A stretch of DNA of 64,000 nt from Streptomyces sp. CG4 (GCF_041080655.1 NZ_CP163525.1:4030001-4094000), one strand, 5' to 3'; counted from the stretch's first letter, positions 35,978 through 47,047 are shown. Notes: a model not told the origin generated them from the letters alone. Numbers and translations: made by a program.

Positions 35978-37195
35978 ATGCCCCCCTTCGACGTCCCCGA
36001 GGGCGACCCCTTCGGCCCGCACAACCTCCCCTATGGCGTGTTCTCGCCTTCCGGCAGCACGGAACGGAGGGTCGGCGTCCGGTACGGGGACCACGTCCTC
36101 GACGTGGGCGCCGCGGCCGCCGCCCTCGGCTCGCCGTACCACTCCCTGCTCGCCCGGCCCACCCTCAACGCGCTGCTCGCCGCCGGCCGCCCGGCCTGGT
36201 CGGACGTACGGCGCGTGATCACGTCCTGGATCACGGACCCCGCGCACCACGAGGCGGTCGAGCCCCTGTTCCGCCACCTCTCCGAAGTGACCATGCACCT
36301 GCCCTTCGAGGTGGCGGACTACGTCGACTTCTACGCCTCGGAGAACCACGCGCGGAACGTGGGCCAGATCTTCCGCCCGGACGCCGCGGACTCCCTCACC
36401 CCCAACTGGAAGCACCTGCCCATCGGCTACCACGGCCGCTCCGGCACGGTGGTCGTCTCCGGCACGGACGTCGTACGGCCCTCCGGACAGCGCAAGGCGC
36501 CGGCCGACCCGGCACCCGTCTTCGGCCCGTCGGTCCGGCTGGACATCGAGGCCGAGGTCGGCTTCGTCGTCGGCGTGCCCTCCGCACTGGGCAGCCCGGT
36601 CGCGCTGGCCGACTTCCGTGACCACGTGTTCGGGCTCTGCCTGCTCAACGACTGGTCCGCGCGGGACATCCAGGCCTGGGAGTACGTCCCTCTCGGCCCC
36701 TTCCTCGGCAAGTCCTTCGCCACCTCCGTGTCGGCATGGATCACGCCGCTGGAAGCGCTGGAGCACGCGCGCGTGGCGCCCCCCGAGCGCACGCACCCGC
36801 TGCTTCCCTACCTGGACGACGCGGCGCCCGGCATCGAGCCCGGCGGCTACGACCTGCGCATCTCCATCGCGATCAACGGCCATGTGGTCTCCGAGCCGCC
36901 CTTCTCGACGATGTACTGGACCGCCGCCCAGCAACTCGCCCACATGACGGTGAACGGCGCCTCCCTGCGCACCGGCGACCTGTACGGCTCGGGCACGGTG
37001 AGCGGCCCCGAGGAGCACCAGCGCGGCTCCCTGCTGGAACTGACCTGGAACGGCCGCGACCCCCTGGAACTCCCCGACGGCAAGCGGGCCTTCCTGGAGG
37101 ACGGGGACGTCGTGACCCTGTCGGCCTGGGCTCCCGGAGCGAACGGGCGCCGCGTCGGACTGGGGGAGGTCAGCGGGCGGGTCGTCACGGGGTGA
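35978..37195 (+). CDS. fahA: Fumarylacetoacetase
   Basis: Final enzyme of tyrosine/homogentisate catabolism, cleaving fumarylacetoacetate to fumarate and acetoacetate. 405 residues from ATG 35978 (MPPFDVPEGDPFGPHNLPYG, the normal family N-terminus); an in-frame ATG at 35957 adds seven residues. Metal and catalytic residues are in VDFYASENHARNVGQIFRPD, GYHGRSGTVVVSG, LDIEAEVGFVVG, LLNDWSARDIQAWEYVPLGPF and SGPEEHQRGSLLELTWNG. No other homogentisate gene is nearby, so it is a stand-alone unit, as is common in streptomycetes. The upstream palindrome suggests dedicated regulation. Confidence 0.95.
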   Translation: MPPFDVPEGDPFGPHNLPYGVFSPSGSTERRVGVRYGDHVLDVGAAAAALGSPYHSLLARPTLNALLAAGRPAWSDVRRVITSWITDPAHHEAVEPLFRHLSEVTMHLPFEVADYVDFYASENHARNVGQIFRPDAADSLTPNWKHLPIGYHGRSGTVVVSGTDVVRPSGQRKAPADPAPVFGPSVRLDIEAEVGFVVGVPSALGSPVALADFRDHVFGLCLLNDWSARDIQAWEYVPLGPFLGKSFATSVSAWITPLEALEHARVAPPERTHPLLPYLDDAAPGIEPGGYDLRISIAINGHVVSEPPFSTMYWTAAQQLAHMTVNGASLRTGDLYGSGTVSGPEEHQRGSLLELTWNGRDPLELPDGKRAFLEDGDVVTLSAWAPGANGRRVGLGEVSGRVVTG

Positions 37196-37672
37196 ACGGT
37201 GCCGGGGCGGAGGGGCTCAGGCTGGGCCGCGCCGGTTCGGGCGGCCTCGGAGCAAGCGCCCGGCGCGACGCGGGGACACAGTTGACTCCTCCGCCACCGG
37301 CGGCGCGGGCGACGGCCGCGAGCCGTCGGCCCGGGACGCTCCGCCGCGAGACGGCGGAACTCACGACCGGGTCCAGGAGCCTCATGGCCTGGGCAGTGGC
37401 CGTGGAGTTCGGAGAGGACGGCGACCCGGCGGCGGTGCGGCAAGCCCTGCGGGAGCGGAAGGCATAAGACTTCCGCTCCCCTGGGGCGGGCAAGCCAGGC
37501 ATGAGGGAGAGCGGGCGGCGGAAACCGCGGGACGGATCAGCCCCGAGACCCTGACTCGCGCCGCCCCTCACCGTCATACTGAGCGGGCACGCACCACGCG
37601 ACGCGCCTCGGCGCAGCGCCCCGCACCACCAGACACCCGCACAACTCTCCGACCAGGAACCGGAGCCCCGGC
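37196..37672. other. Intergenic region with a doubtful short ORF
   Basis: No convincing gene. A small plus-strand ORF of 27 codons (37384-37467, MAWAVAVEFGEDGDPAAVRQ onward) has a plausible composition, but its upstream extension back to the GTG overlapping the fahA stop is Arg/Gly/Pro-rich and looks non-coding. The last 200 bases should contain the promoter of the peptidase gene; TCATACT near 37575 is a possible -10-like element. Confidence 0.35.
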
Positions 37673-38611
37673 ATGACCGTCTGCCTGCTCCTGCTGAGCG
37701 TCGTCGCCCTGACGGCCGCCCTGCCGGCACCACGCGCGCTGACCCGTGCCGCCTGGCCCGAGCGGGACCCCGTGGTCGCGCTGTGGGTGTGGCAGTGCCT
37801 GGTCGCCACCGTCCTGCTGTGCTGCCTGGTCGCCCTGATCCTGGGCACGGCGGCCGTCTTCCGCACCGTCCGCGACCGCGTGTTCGCCCCCGCGCCGCCC
37901 TCCGTCACCGCCGCCTACGACCTCTCCTCGGCACCGGTGTGGGCCGCCGCCCTCACGGTGCTGCTGGCGTGCGGAGCGGCCTGGACGACGGCGATGCTGG
38001 CCCGGGAACTCGTCGAGGCCCGACGCAGCCGCGGCCAGGCCCGCGCACAGCTGCGCGAGCGCGCCCCCGACCTGCCAGCCGGGCTGCCGGCGGCACGCGG
38101 CCCCATGCTGGTGCTGGAGGACGAGTACCCGGACGCCTGGTGGATGCCGGGACACCCGCCGCAGTTGGTCGTCACCACGGGGGCGCTGCAGCGCCTCACC
38201 GACCACCAGCTAGACGCCATCCTCACCCACGAACGCGGGCACGCGCGTGCCCATCACGACTGGCTGCTGCACCTGTCCACCGCGCTCGCCACAGGCTTCC
38301 CGCGCGTGCCGCTGTTCGCGCACTTCTGCGACCAGACGCACCGCCTGGTCGAACTGGCCGCCGACGACACGGCGTCCCGCCGCTGCGGACACCTCACCAC
38401 GGCCCTCGCCCTGATCGAGCTGAACCAGCACCGGGGCGTCCTCTCCTGCGACTCCAGCCGACGTCTGCTCGGCGAACGCGTGGACCGCCTGCTGGAGCCG
38501 CCGCCCCGGCTGCTGCGCCGGCACCGGGCCCTGACGACGACGGTGGCCGCCCTGGTGCCGCTGCTGCCGCTCCTGATCACGTTCGCGCCGGGGCTGACAG
38601 CCCTGTCCTGA
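37673..38611 (+). CDS. M56-like membrane metallopeptidase
   Basis: Integral membrane protein, 312 residues. Three N-terminal hydrophobic helices (CLLLLSVVALTAALPAPRAL, WQCLVATVLLCCLVALILG, WAAALTVLLACGAAWTTAML) are followed by a cytoplasmic zinc-protease domain with HERGH in LDAILTHERGHARAHHDWLL and a third-ligand region in LVELAADDTASRRCG. A C-terminal helix (LTTTVAALVPLLPLLITFAPG) closes it. This is the BlaR1/M56-like family found in many copies in streptomycetes, usually paired with a BlaI repressor; none is adjacent here. Its substrate is unknown. Confidence 0.88.
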   Translation: MTVCLLLLSVVALTAALPAPRALTRAAWPERDPVVALWVWQCLVATVLLCCLVALILGTAAVFRTVRDRVFAPAPPSVTAAYDLSSAPVWAAALTVLLACGAAWTTAMLARELVEARRSRGQARAQLRERAPDLPAGLPAARGPMLVLEDEYPDAWWMPGHPPQLVVTTGALQRLTDHQLDAILTHERGHARAHHDWLLHLSTALATGFPRVPLFAHFCDQTHRLVELAADDTASRRCGHLTTALALIELNQHRGVLSCDSSRRLLGERVDRLLEPPPRLLRRHRALTTTVAALVPLLPLLITFAPGLTALS

Positions 38612-38744
38612 CCGTCCCACCGGGTGGCAGATCTTCCCGCTCGGAAGAGAGAACTCGCAGCTCAGCCGCGTATCAAACGCCCTCTCCCCTGGCGCAACAC
38701 TTCAGCAACACGACTTTCCCCACCGCATCGGTATGGTTCCAGCC

Positions 38745-39533
38745 ATGCCACCCACCGACCGCCCCCTCGACCATGCCGGTCAGGGCGCCGCGACCACCGT
38801 CGCCGCCCACCGCACGCGTCGTCGGCTGCGTGCGGACCGGGCCCGGCAACTCGCCGACCTGCTGCGCCACCAGATCCTCACCGGCGCCTCCCAGAACGGC
38901 CCCCTCCCCCACGAGTCGGCCCTCGCCGCCGACTACCGCGCCTCCCGCAACACCGTCCGCGAAGCCCTGGACCTCCTCAGGGCCGAGGGCCTGGTGGAAC
39001 GGCTGCCCGGAGTAGGCACCGTGGTCGTCGCCCGGAAGTACCCGCACGGGCTCGACCGTCTGATGGGCCTCGCGGAAACCCTCCGCGAACACGGCAGCGT
39101 CACCAACGAGGTCCGCACCATGGGCCCCGCCCCCGCGCCCGTCCCGGTGGCCGAACGCCTCCGCGTCCCCGCCGGCGCCGACGTCCTCTACATCGAGCGC
39201 CTGCGCCGCCTGAACGGCCTCCCCCTCTCCCTCGACCTCACCTACGTCCCGCTCGACATCGGCACCGCCCTGCTCGGCGCCGACCTGGAGAACACCGATG
39301 TCTTCCGCCTCCTGGAAGGCATCACCGGCCAGCGCCTCGGCCACGCCGAGATCACCCTGGAGGCGGTGAACGCGGACGCCCACTCCGCCGCCGTGCTCCA
39401 GGCCCCGCGCGGCACCGCCGTGCTGATGCTGGAACGCCTCACGCACCTCGCCGACGGCCGCCCCGTCGACCTGGAGTTCATCCGCTTCCGCGGCGACCGG
39501 ATCACCATGAGCGGCCTGCTTCCCCGGTCGTAG
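38745..39533 (+). CDS. GntR-family transcriptional regulator with UTRA domain
   Basis: 262 residues from ATG 38745; an upstream in-frame ATG (38733) is possible. The winged helix is ADLLRHQILTGASQNGPLPHESALAADYRASRNTVREALDLLRAEGLVERLPGVGT. The C-terminal UTRA ligand domain shows ADVLYIERLRRLNGLPLSLDLTYVPLDIG and LLEGITGQRLGHAEITLEAVNAD, with the usual VDLEFIRFRGDRI end. TATGGT seven bases before ATG 38745 is placed like the -10 of a leaderless transcript. It heads a cluster with the ferredoxin, ABC and flavoprotein genes, which it presumably controls in response to their substrate. Confidence 0.9.
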   Translation: MPPTDRPLDHAGQGAATTVAAHRTRRRLRADRARQLADLLRHQILTGASQNGPLPHESALAADYRASRNTVREALDLLRAEGLVERLPGVGTVVVARKYPHGLDRLMGLAETLREHGSVTNEVRTMGPAPAPVPVAERLRVPAGADVLYIERLRRLNGLPLSLDLTYVPLDIGTALLGADLENTDVFRLLEGITGQRLGHAEITLEAVNADAHSAAVLQAPRGTAVLMLERLTHLADGRPVDLEFIRFRGDRITMSGLLPRS

Positions 39534-39580
39534 CCACCCCGCCGCACACATCCCTGCCTGCACGTTTCCTGGAGACAGCC

Positions 39581-39808
39581 ATGCCCTTGGCGCCCCAGCG
39601 GGCCGACGTGCCCGTGACCATCGACGAGTCGAAGTGCATCGACGGCTGCACCCTCTGCGTGGACATGTGCCCGCTGGACTCCCTCGCCATCGACGAGACC
39701 AACGGCAAGGCGTACATGCACGTCGACGAGTGCTGGTACTGCGGCCCCTGCGCGGCCCGCTGCCCCACCGGAGCCGTCACGGTCAACATGCCCTACCTGC
39801 TGCGGTGA
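39581..39808 (+). CDS. 2x[4Fe-4S] ferredoxin, AprB-like
   Basis: A 75-residue electron carrier with two cluster motifs: KCIDGCTLCVDMCPLDSLAI and ECWYCGPCAARCPTGAVTV. The second half, with its aromatic residue between cysteines and CPTGAVT, resembles the beta subunit of dissimilatory adenylylsulfate reductase (AprB). The partner downstream is an AprA/fumarate-reductase-like flavoprotein, so the two probably form a heterodimer where the ferredoxin shuttles electrons to or from the FAD. ATG 39581 follows GGAG by eight bases; the next gene starts 14 bases downstream. Confidence 0.88.
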   Translation: MPLAPQRADVPVTIDESKCIDGCTLCVDMCPLDSLAIDETNGKAYMHVDECWYCGPCAARCPTGAVTVNMPYLLR

Positions 39809-39822
39809 GAGGGACAACCACC

Positions 39823-41592
39823 ATGAAACGAACGGCAGTTGCCGCCTCGGCAGTCGCGCTCCTCCTCTCCCTGTCCGCCTGCGGCAGCAGCGCCGAGGCA
39901 GGCAGCGGCTCCACGGTCACCGTGACCGTCGGCTACCAGTCCAAGACCATCAACACCGTCACCGCGGGCACCCTGCTGCGCTCCCTCGGCTCCTTCGAGA
40001 AGCAGCTCAACTCCCTGCACGACGGCCACACCTACAAGGTCGACTGGCAGGACTACGCCACCGGCGCCCCGATCACCGCCCAGATGACCGCCGGCAAGAT
40101 CGACATCGGTTCGATGGGCGACTTCCCGCTGCTGCTCAACGCTGCTCGCGGCAAACAGCTCGGCCGCCCCACCCACCTGGTCTCGGTGACCGGTTACAAC
40201 CTGCGCGGCGGCCTCAACACCGTCGTCACCGCACCCGATTCGAAACTCGCCACCCTGAGGGACCTGAAGGGCAAGAAGGTCTCCACGAGTGTCGGCTCCG
40301 CCGCCGACGGCACCCTCGTACGGGCCCTGCAGCGCGCCGGCATCGACCCGGACAAGGGCATCTCCAAACTCAACCAGCAGCCCGCCGTGGGTGCTTCGGC
40401 ACTCTCCGCCGGCAGCGTGGACGCCCTGTCGCAGTTCGTCGCATGGCCGGGCCTGCTCGCCTACCAGGGCAAGGCGAAGGCCCTGTACGACGGCGCCCAG
40501 CTGAACCTGCCCACCTTCCACGGCGTCACCGCCCGCGAGGACTTCGCCGAGCAGCACCCGGCCGTCCTGGAGGCGTTTCTCAAGGCCCAGGAGGAGGCGA
40601 CGGACTACCTCAATGCGCACCCCGTCGCCGCCGCCGAGAAGGTCGCCCAGGCCACCGGCCTGCCCGCCGAGGCCGTCTACCTCTACAACGGCGCCCACGG
40701 CATCGCCACCTTCGACCCGGCCGTCAAACCGCAGCTCGTCTCCGCGCTGAAGCAGGACGTGTCCGTACTGAAGGCCGCCAAGCTGACCGGCGACATCGAC
40801 GTGGACTCCTTCGTCGACGACCGGTACGTCAAAAAGGCCCTCGGCGCCTCGTACGCCCAGCGGCTCAACGCGTCACCCGCGCCGGCTTCGAGCGAAGTGT
40901 GGCCCAAGGGCAGCGAGGAGACCATCTCCTTCAGGTCCACGAAGGAGCTGTTGGCGTACGTGGCCGGGCACCGGAACGGGATCCGCGCCGCCTATGCGCC
41001 AGACGCCACCACCGGCCGGCGAGATCCTCACCGTCGTCGGCTCCTCCGGCTGCGGCAAGTCCACGTTGCTGCGGACCCTCGCCGGCCTGCTTCCTCCGCT
41101 GGGCGGCGCGGCCGAAGTGGACGGCGTGCCGCTGACCGGGCCGTCGGCCGATCGTGCGCTGGTGTTCCAGGAGGACGCGCTGCTGCCTTGGCGCACCTTG
41201 CGCGGGAACGTCGAACTTCCGCTCGCCATCAGCGGCGTACCGCGCTCCGAGCGCCGTTCCCGGGCCGAGTCCTGGCTTGCCCGCGTCGGACTCAGCGCGC
41301 AGGCGGGGCAGTTGCCGCACCGGGTGTCCGGCGGACAGCGCCAGCGCGCCCAGTTGGCACGCGCCTTGGCCGACAGTCCGCGGGCCGTCCTCATGGACGA
41401 ACCCTTCGGCGCCCTCGACGCCCAGACTCGCTCCGGCATGCAGGACCTGCTGGTGGAGGTGCTGCGCGGCACGGGCGCGACCGTCGTCTTCGTCACGCAC
41501 GACGTGGACGAGGCCCTCTTCCTCGGCGACCGCGTGGCCCTGCTCGGCTCCGGCCGGGTGGCCGCCGTACGCGACGTGCCCGGGCCGCGTGA
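39823..41592 (+). CDS. ABC transporter substrate-binding lipoprotein (TauA/SsuA-like), 3' end replaced
   Basis: Periplasmic-type binding protein for a sulfonate/nitrate-like compound. Lipoprotein signal MKRTAVAASAVALLLSLSAC with Cys20 as lipid site. The NMT1/TauA-like body runs from VTVGYQSKTINTVTAGTLLRS through QMTAGKIDIGSMGDFPLLLN, LKGKKVSTSVGSAADGTLVR and VDALSQFVAWPGLLAYQGKA to SFRSTKELLAYVAGHRNGIR. At about residue 397 (AYAPDATTG, nucleotides 41013-41018) homology ends: the frame continues without a stop through an ATPase gene in the wrong frame to 41592, giving about 190 junk residues. This indicates a deletion that joined this gene to the ATPase remnant and removed any permease between them. 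Probably non-functional as a transporter. Confidence 0.8.
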   Translation: MKRTAVAASAVALLLSLSACGSSAEAGSGSTVTVTVGYQSKTINTVTAGTLLRSLGSFEKQLNSLHDGHTYKVDWQDYATGAPITAQMTAGKIDIGSMGDFPLLLNAARGKQLGRPTHLVSVTGYNLRGGLNTVVTAPDSKLATLRDLKGKKVSTSVGSAADGTLVRALQRAGIDPDKGISKLNQQPAVGASALSAGSVDALSQFVAWPGLLAYQGKAKALYDGAQLNLPTFHGVTAREDFAEQHPAVLEAFLKAQEEATDYLNAHPVAAAEKVAQATGLPAEAVYLYNGAHGIATFDPAVKPQLVSALKQDVSVLKAAKLTGDIDVDSFVDDRYVKKALGASYAQRLNASPAPASSEVWPKGSEETISFRSTKELLAYVAGHRNGIRAAYAPDATTGRRDPHRRRLLRLRQVHVAADPRRPASSAGRRGRSGRRAADRAVGRSCAGVPGGRAAALAHLARERRTSARHQRRTALRAPFPGRVLACPRRTQRAGGAVAAPGVRRTAPARPVGTRLGRQSAGRPHGRTLRRPRRPDSLRHAGPAGGGAARHGRDRRLRHARRGRGPLPRRPRGPARLRPGGRRTRRARAA

Positions 41593-41662
41593 CCGTGGCG
41601 CCGTCGACGCCCCCGCGCGCGTGGCCCTGCGCCGCGACATCCTCACCTCGCTCGGCTCCTGA
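40994..41662 (+). pseudogene. ABC transporter ATP-binding protein (SsuB/TauB-like), 5' truncated
   Basis: Nucleotide-binding subunit lacking its first 30 or so residues: the family part starts directly at GEILTVVGSSGCGKSTLLRT (Walker A), with no upstream strand or A-loop aromatic. Remaining motifs are intact: Q-loop ALVFQEDALLPWRTL, signature HRVSGGQRQRAQLARAL, Walker B AVLMDEPFGALDAQ and H-loop TVVFVTHDVDEALF. The nominal ATG (40994) lies inside the binding-protein gene, in a different frame and with no ribosome site, so the start is artificial. It ends 12 bases before the flavoprotein gene. Read as the surviving 3' part after an internal deletion. Confidence 0.75.
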
Positions 41663-41673
41663 AAGGCACCCCG

Positions 41674-44445
41674 GTGACCAGCCCCGCCACCACCCTCCTG
41701 GAGATTCCCGCCGTCGCCGACGCCGAGGAGCTGACCTGCGACGTCCTTGTGATCGGGGGCGGCACGGCCGGCACCATGGCCGCCCTGACCGCCGCCGAGC
41801 GCGGTGCGAACGTCCTGTTGCTGGAGAAAGCCCACGTCCGTCACTCCGGCGCGCTCGCCATGGGCATGGACGGCGTCAACAACGCGGTCGTCCCGGGCCG
41901 CGCCGAACCCGACGACTACGTCGCCGAGATCACCCGTGCCAACGACGGCATCGTCGACCAGTCCACCGTCCGCCAGACCGCGACCCGCGGTTTCGCGATG
42001 GTCCAGCGGCTGGAGTCGTACGGGGTCAAGTTCGAGAAGGACGAGCACGGAGAGTACGCGGTCCGCCAGGTCCACCGCTCCGGCTCGTACGTACTGCCGA
42101 TGCCAGAGGGCAAGGACGTCAAAAAGGTCCTCTACCGGCAGTTGCGGCGGCGCGAGATGCGGGAGCGGATCCGGATCGAGAACCGGCTGATGCCGGTCCG
42201 GGTCCTGACCGCCGAGGGGCGGGCCGTGGGCGCCGCCGGCTTCCACACCCGCACCGGCGCCTTCGTCACCGTCCGCGCGGGTGCGGTCATCCTCGCCACC
42301 GGCGCCTGCGGCCGACTCGGACTGCCCGCCTCCGGCTACCTCTACGGCACCTACGAGAACCCCACCAACGCCGGCGACGGGTACGCCATGGCCTACCACG
42401 CGGGCGCCGAGCTGACCGGCATCGAGTGCTTCCAGATCAACCCGCTGATCAAGGACTACAACGGTCCGGCCTGCGCCTACGTCGCCAATCCCTTCGGCGG
42501 CTACCAGGTCAACCGGCACGGCGAGCGGTTCGTCGACTCCGACTACTGGTCGGGGCAGATGATGGCCGAGTTCGCCGCCGAGGTCGCCGGCGACCGGGGG
42601 CCCGTCTACCTCAAGCTCAGCCACCTCCCGGAGGAGTCGGTGTCCGCCCTGGAGTCGATCCTGCACTCCACCGAGCGGCCCACCCGAGGCACCTTCCACG
42701 CCGGGCGCGGACATGACTACCGCACCCACGACGTCGAGATGCACATCTCCGAGATCGGCCTGTGCGGCGGCCACTCCGCCTCCGGCGTCCGCGTCGACGA
42801 CCACGCCCGTACGACCGTCCCCCGCCTGTACGCCGCGGGCGACCTCGCCTGCGTCCCGCACAACTACATGATCGGCGCCTTCGTCTTCGGCGACCTCGCG
42901 GGCGCGGACGCCGCCCAGTACACGGCGTATGACGGTGAACTTCCCGCGGACCAGGTCCGCGAGGCGCACGAGCTGATCTACCGCCCGCTGCGCAACCCGG
43001 ACGGCCCGCCGCAGCCCCAGGTCGAGTACAAGCTGCGCCGCTTCGTGAACGACTACGTGGCACCGCCGAAGTCCGGTGCCCGGCTCTCTCTCGCCCTGGA
43101 GGCCTTCGAGCGGATGCGTGCCGACATCGCCGCCATGGGCGCCCGCACGCCGCACGAGCTGATGCGCTGCGCCGAGGTCACCTTCATCCGGGACTGCGCC
43201 GAGATGGCCGCCCGCGCCTCTCTCGCCCGTACCGAGTCCCGCTGGGGCCTCTACCACGACCGTCTCGACCACCCCGGCCGCGACGACGTCTCCTGGTTCC
43301 ACCATCTCGATCTGCACAAGTCCCCCTCTGGTGCCATGGAGTTCACGGCCCGTCCCGTGGCTCCGTATCTGGTCCCGGTCAAGGAGTTCACACCGGTCGG
43401 CGGTCCCTCCCGGCGGATCGGCGAAGTCCGTCCCGAGCACGTGGCCACGGCTGGGCCGCGCGACGTGGCGCCGGTCGCCGCAGGACCGACGTCCGCGCGT
43501 GCCACCGCCTCCGCCGACCGGACCGGCACGCCGGGCACCGCCTCGCCCCGGCTGCTGGAACTGCTGGCGCTCGCCGAGGCGGAACCCGAACTCGATCTGG
43601 TTCAGCCCTACTTGACGGACCCCGACCCTGCCGTGCGCCGTACGGCCGTCTCGGTTCTCACCGAGACCGTGCCGCCCGGCACCGGACAGGCCCTGGCCGG
43701 AGCCCTGACCGATCCCGACACCGACATCCGCGCGACCGCCGCCGCCTCACTGCGCGAACTGGTCGAGACCCTGCCGCCCGAACCCGTCCTGGGCAGCGCC
43801 CTCACCGGCGCCCTCACCTCGGCCGACCCGGTGGTCCGGGCCGCCGCCCTCGATGTGCTGCGCGCCCTGCGGCTCGGCGAGGCCGGAGCGTTCGCGGTGG
43901 CGCTGGACGACCCCGACATCGCCGTCCGTACCGAGGCCGTACGGGCGCTCGTCTCCGTCGACGCCGTCCGGCCGCTGGCGGGCGCCGCGGACGATCCCTC
44001 CCGGGAGGTCCGGGTCACCGTGGCCAAGGCTTTGGCCTCCGTCGGCTCGACGTCCCTGACCGAAGCCGATCGCGAGCTGCTCGCCGCCACCCTGGACCGG
44101 CTCACCGAGGACACCGATCCGCTGGTGCGCGGCGCCGCGCTCGCAGCGCTGGCCAGCACCGGCTGCCCGGCCCCGCTCGCCGCCCGCGCCGTGGCCGCCC
44201 TGGCCGACCCGGCCTGGCAGGTCCGCTCCGGCGCCGCCACCGCACTGTCGGCCGCGACCGCCGAGACCGCCGTACCCGCCCTGGCCAAGGCGCTGGCCGA
44301 CCCAAACGCGGACGTACGCAAGGCAGCGGTGCTGGCCCTGACCCGGCACCGGGCCACCGAGGAGGCCCGCGCGGCCCTCGCCACGGCCACGGCCGACTCG
44401 GACGCGGATGTCAGGGCTTACGCGGCGCGGGGGCTGGGGCTGTGA
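41674..44445 (+). CDS. FAD-dependent AprA/fumarate-reductase-like flavoprotein fused to HEAT repeats
   Basis: A 923-residue two-part protein, GTG start. Residues 20-590 are a fumarate reductase/adenylylsulfate reductase-type flavoprotein: FAD site CDVLVIGGGTAGTMAALTAA, KAHVRHSGALAMGMDGVNNA, FVTVRAGAVILATGACGRLG, and the capping-domain region MHISEIGLCGGHSASGVRVD plus LYAAGDLACVPHNYMIGAF. After a linker, residues 625-923 form nine HEAT-type repeats of about 31 residues, each with a D-P-D-x-x-V-R-x-x-A core. It lies downstream of an AprB-like ferredoxin, the likely electron partner. Substrate unknown; a sulfur oxyanion or organosulfur compound is suggested only by family and ABC context. Confidence 0.85.
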   Translation: MTSPATTLLEIPAVADAEELTCDVLVIGGGTAGTMAALTAAERGANVLLLEKAHVRHSGALAMGMDGVNNAVVPGRAEPDDYVAEITRANDGIVDQSTVRQTATRGFAMVQRLESYGVKFEKDEHGEYAVRQVHRSGSYVLPMPEGKDVKKVLYRQLRRREMRERIRIENRLMPVRVLTAEGRAVGAAGFHTRTGAFVTVRAGAVILATGACGRLGLPASGYLYGTYENPTNAGDGYAMAYHAGAELTGIECFQINPLIKDYNGPACAYVANPFGGYQVNRHGERFVDSDYWSGQMMAEFAAEVAGDRGPVYLKLSHLPEESVSALESILHSTERPTRGTFHAGRGHDYRTHDVEMHISEIGLCGGHSASGVRVDDHARTTVPRLYAAGDLACVPHNYMIGAFVFGDLAGADAAQYTAYDGELPADQVREAHELIYRPLRNPDGPPQPQVEYKLRRFVNDYVAPPKSGARLSLALEAFERMRADIAAMGARTPHELMRCAEVTFIRDCAEMAARASLARTESRWGLYHDRLDHPGRDDVSWFHHLDLHKSPSGAMEFTARPVAPYLVPVKEFTPVGGPSRRIGEVRPEHVATAGPRDVAPVAAGPTSARATASADRTGTPGTASPRLLELLALAEAEPELDLVQPYLTDPDPAVRRTAVSVLTETVPPGTGQALAGALTDPDTDIRATAAASLRELVETLPPEPVLGSALTGALTSADPVVRAAALDVLRALRLGEAGAFAVALDDPDIAVRTEAVRALVSVDAVRPLAGAADDPSREVRVTVAKALASVGSTSLTEADRELLAATLDRLTEDTDPLVRGAALAALASTGCPAPLAARAVAALADPAWQVRSGAATALSAATAETAVPALAKALADPNADVRKAAVLALTRHRATEEARAALATATADSDADVRAYAARGLGL

Positions 44446-44488
44446 CGATCCCCCGCATCGCCTCGGACCAACCCCGATATCCGGTCGT

Positions 44489-46471
<1,983 letters not shown>

Positions 46472-46988
46472 CGTCCTGTCCCCCGCCGGTCCCCCGTGTG
46501 TCGTCTCTCGACCGCTGCATCCACGATAGGGGGCCGGACCGACAGCCACGGAGTTATCCACAGGCTCGGCTCATTCTCCTGCGTAACCGGGCACTGACCT
46601 GAAGCAACCAGCCGGACCCCGTCGTGGGGAGCGCACGTGAGCGTCGCCTTCCAGGCCTCGGCAACCGCGTGGCCGTTCCCTCCCCAACACGGATGGACGG
46701 CAGACGACATGGGCTCGCTCCCGGGCCTGCCGCCCCACACGTAGCTGATCGACGCGAGCCTCGTCTTCCCGTGCCCTCAGTCGCCTTTTCATGGGCGCGC
46801 CATGAGCGCATGTGGCCGTCGTCTCACCGGTGCCGCACCATCCGGGTCGGGGTTCTCAACCGGTTCACCGTGGACCTCGACCGGCAGAACAGGCCGGAAC
46901 CGACGTGATCGTCGTACGGGCGGAGGCTTTGGAGAGTTCCGATCAGACCAGGGTTCCCGCGGCAGGGGTCAGTGACCCGGAAACACAC
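46472..46988. other. Intergenic region between recQ and nuoN
   Basis: About 520 bases without a supported gene. It holds the recQ promoter region, including a TTATCCACA sequence (46554-46562) identical to a DnaA box, present only once. Overlapping ORFs (for example 46571-46792 minus) are Arg-rich and frame-inconsistent, so they are not called. No repeat or hairpin other than the nuo terminator was seen. Confidence 0.45.
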
Positions 46989-47029
46989 CGCTGCCCGGCG
47001 CCCCTGCTGAACGAGGGTGCCGGGCAGCG
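46989..47029 (-). terminator. Terminator of the nuoA-N operon
   Basis: 15-base arms (CGCTGCCCGGCGCCC and GGGTGCCGGGCAGCG) pairing throughout except for one G-T type mismatch, with an 11-base loop, ending 18 bases past the nuoN stop. It is the likely end of the 16-kb nuo transcript. Confidence 0.65.
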
Positions 47030-47047
47030 GCATGCGCGGGGAGTGCG

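Noticed and set aside
37193..37467. Plus-strand ORF overlapping the fahA stop
   Set aside because: Most of it is Gly/Ala/Arg/Pro-rich with no family resemblance; only the last 27 codons look plausible, which is too little to call a gene.
46554..46562. Single TTATCCACA matching a DnaA box upstream of recQ
   Set aside because: One isolated 9-mer is expected by chance or as a minor titration site; no cluster of boxes.
46571..46792. Minus-strand ORF of 73 codons between recQ and nuoN
   Set aside because: Arg-rich, no recognisable pattern, overlapped by ORFs in other frames; not supported as a gene.
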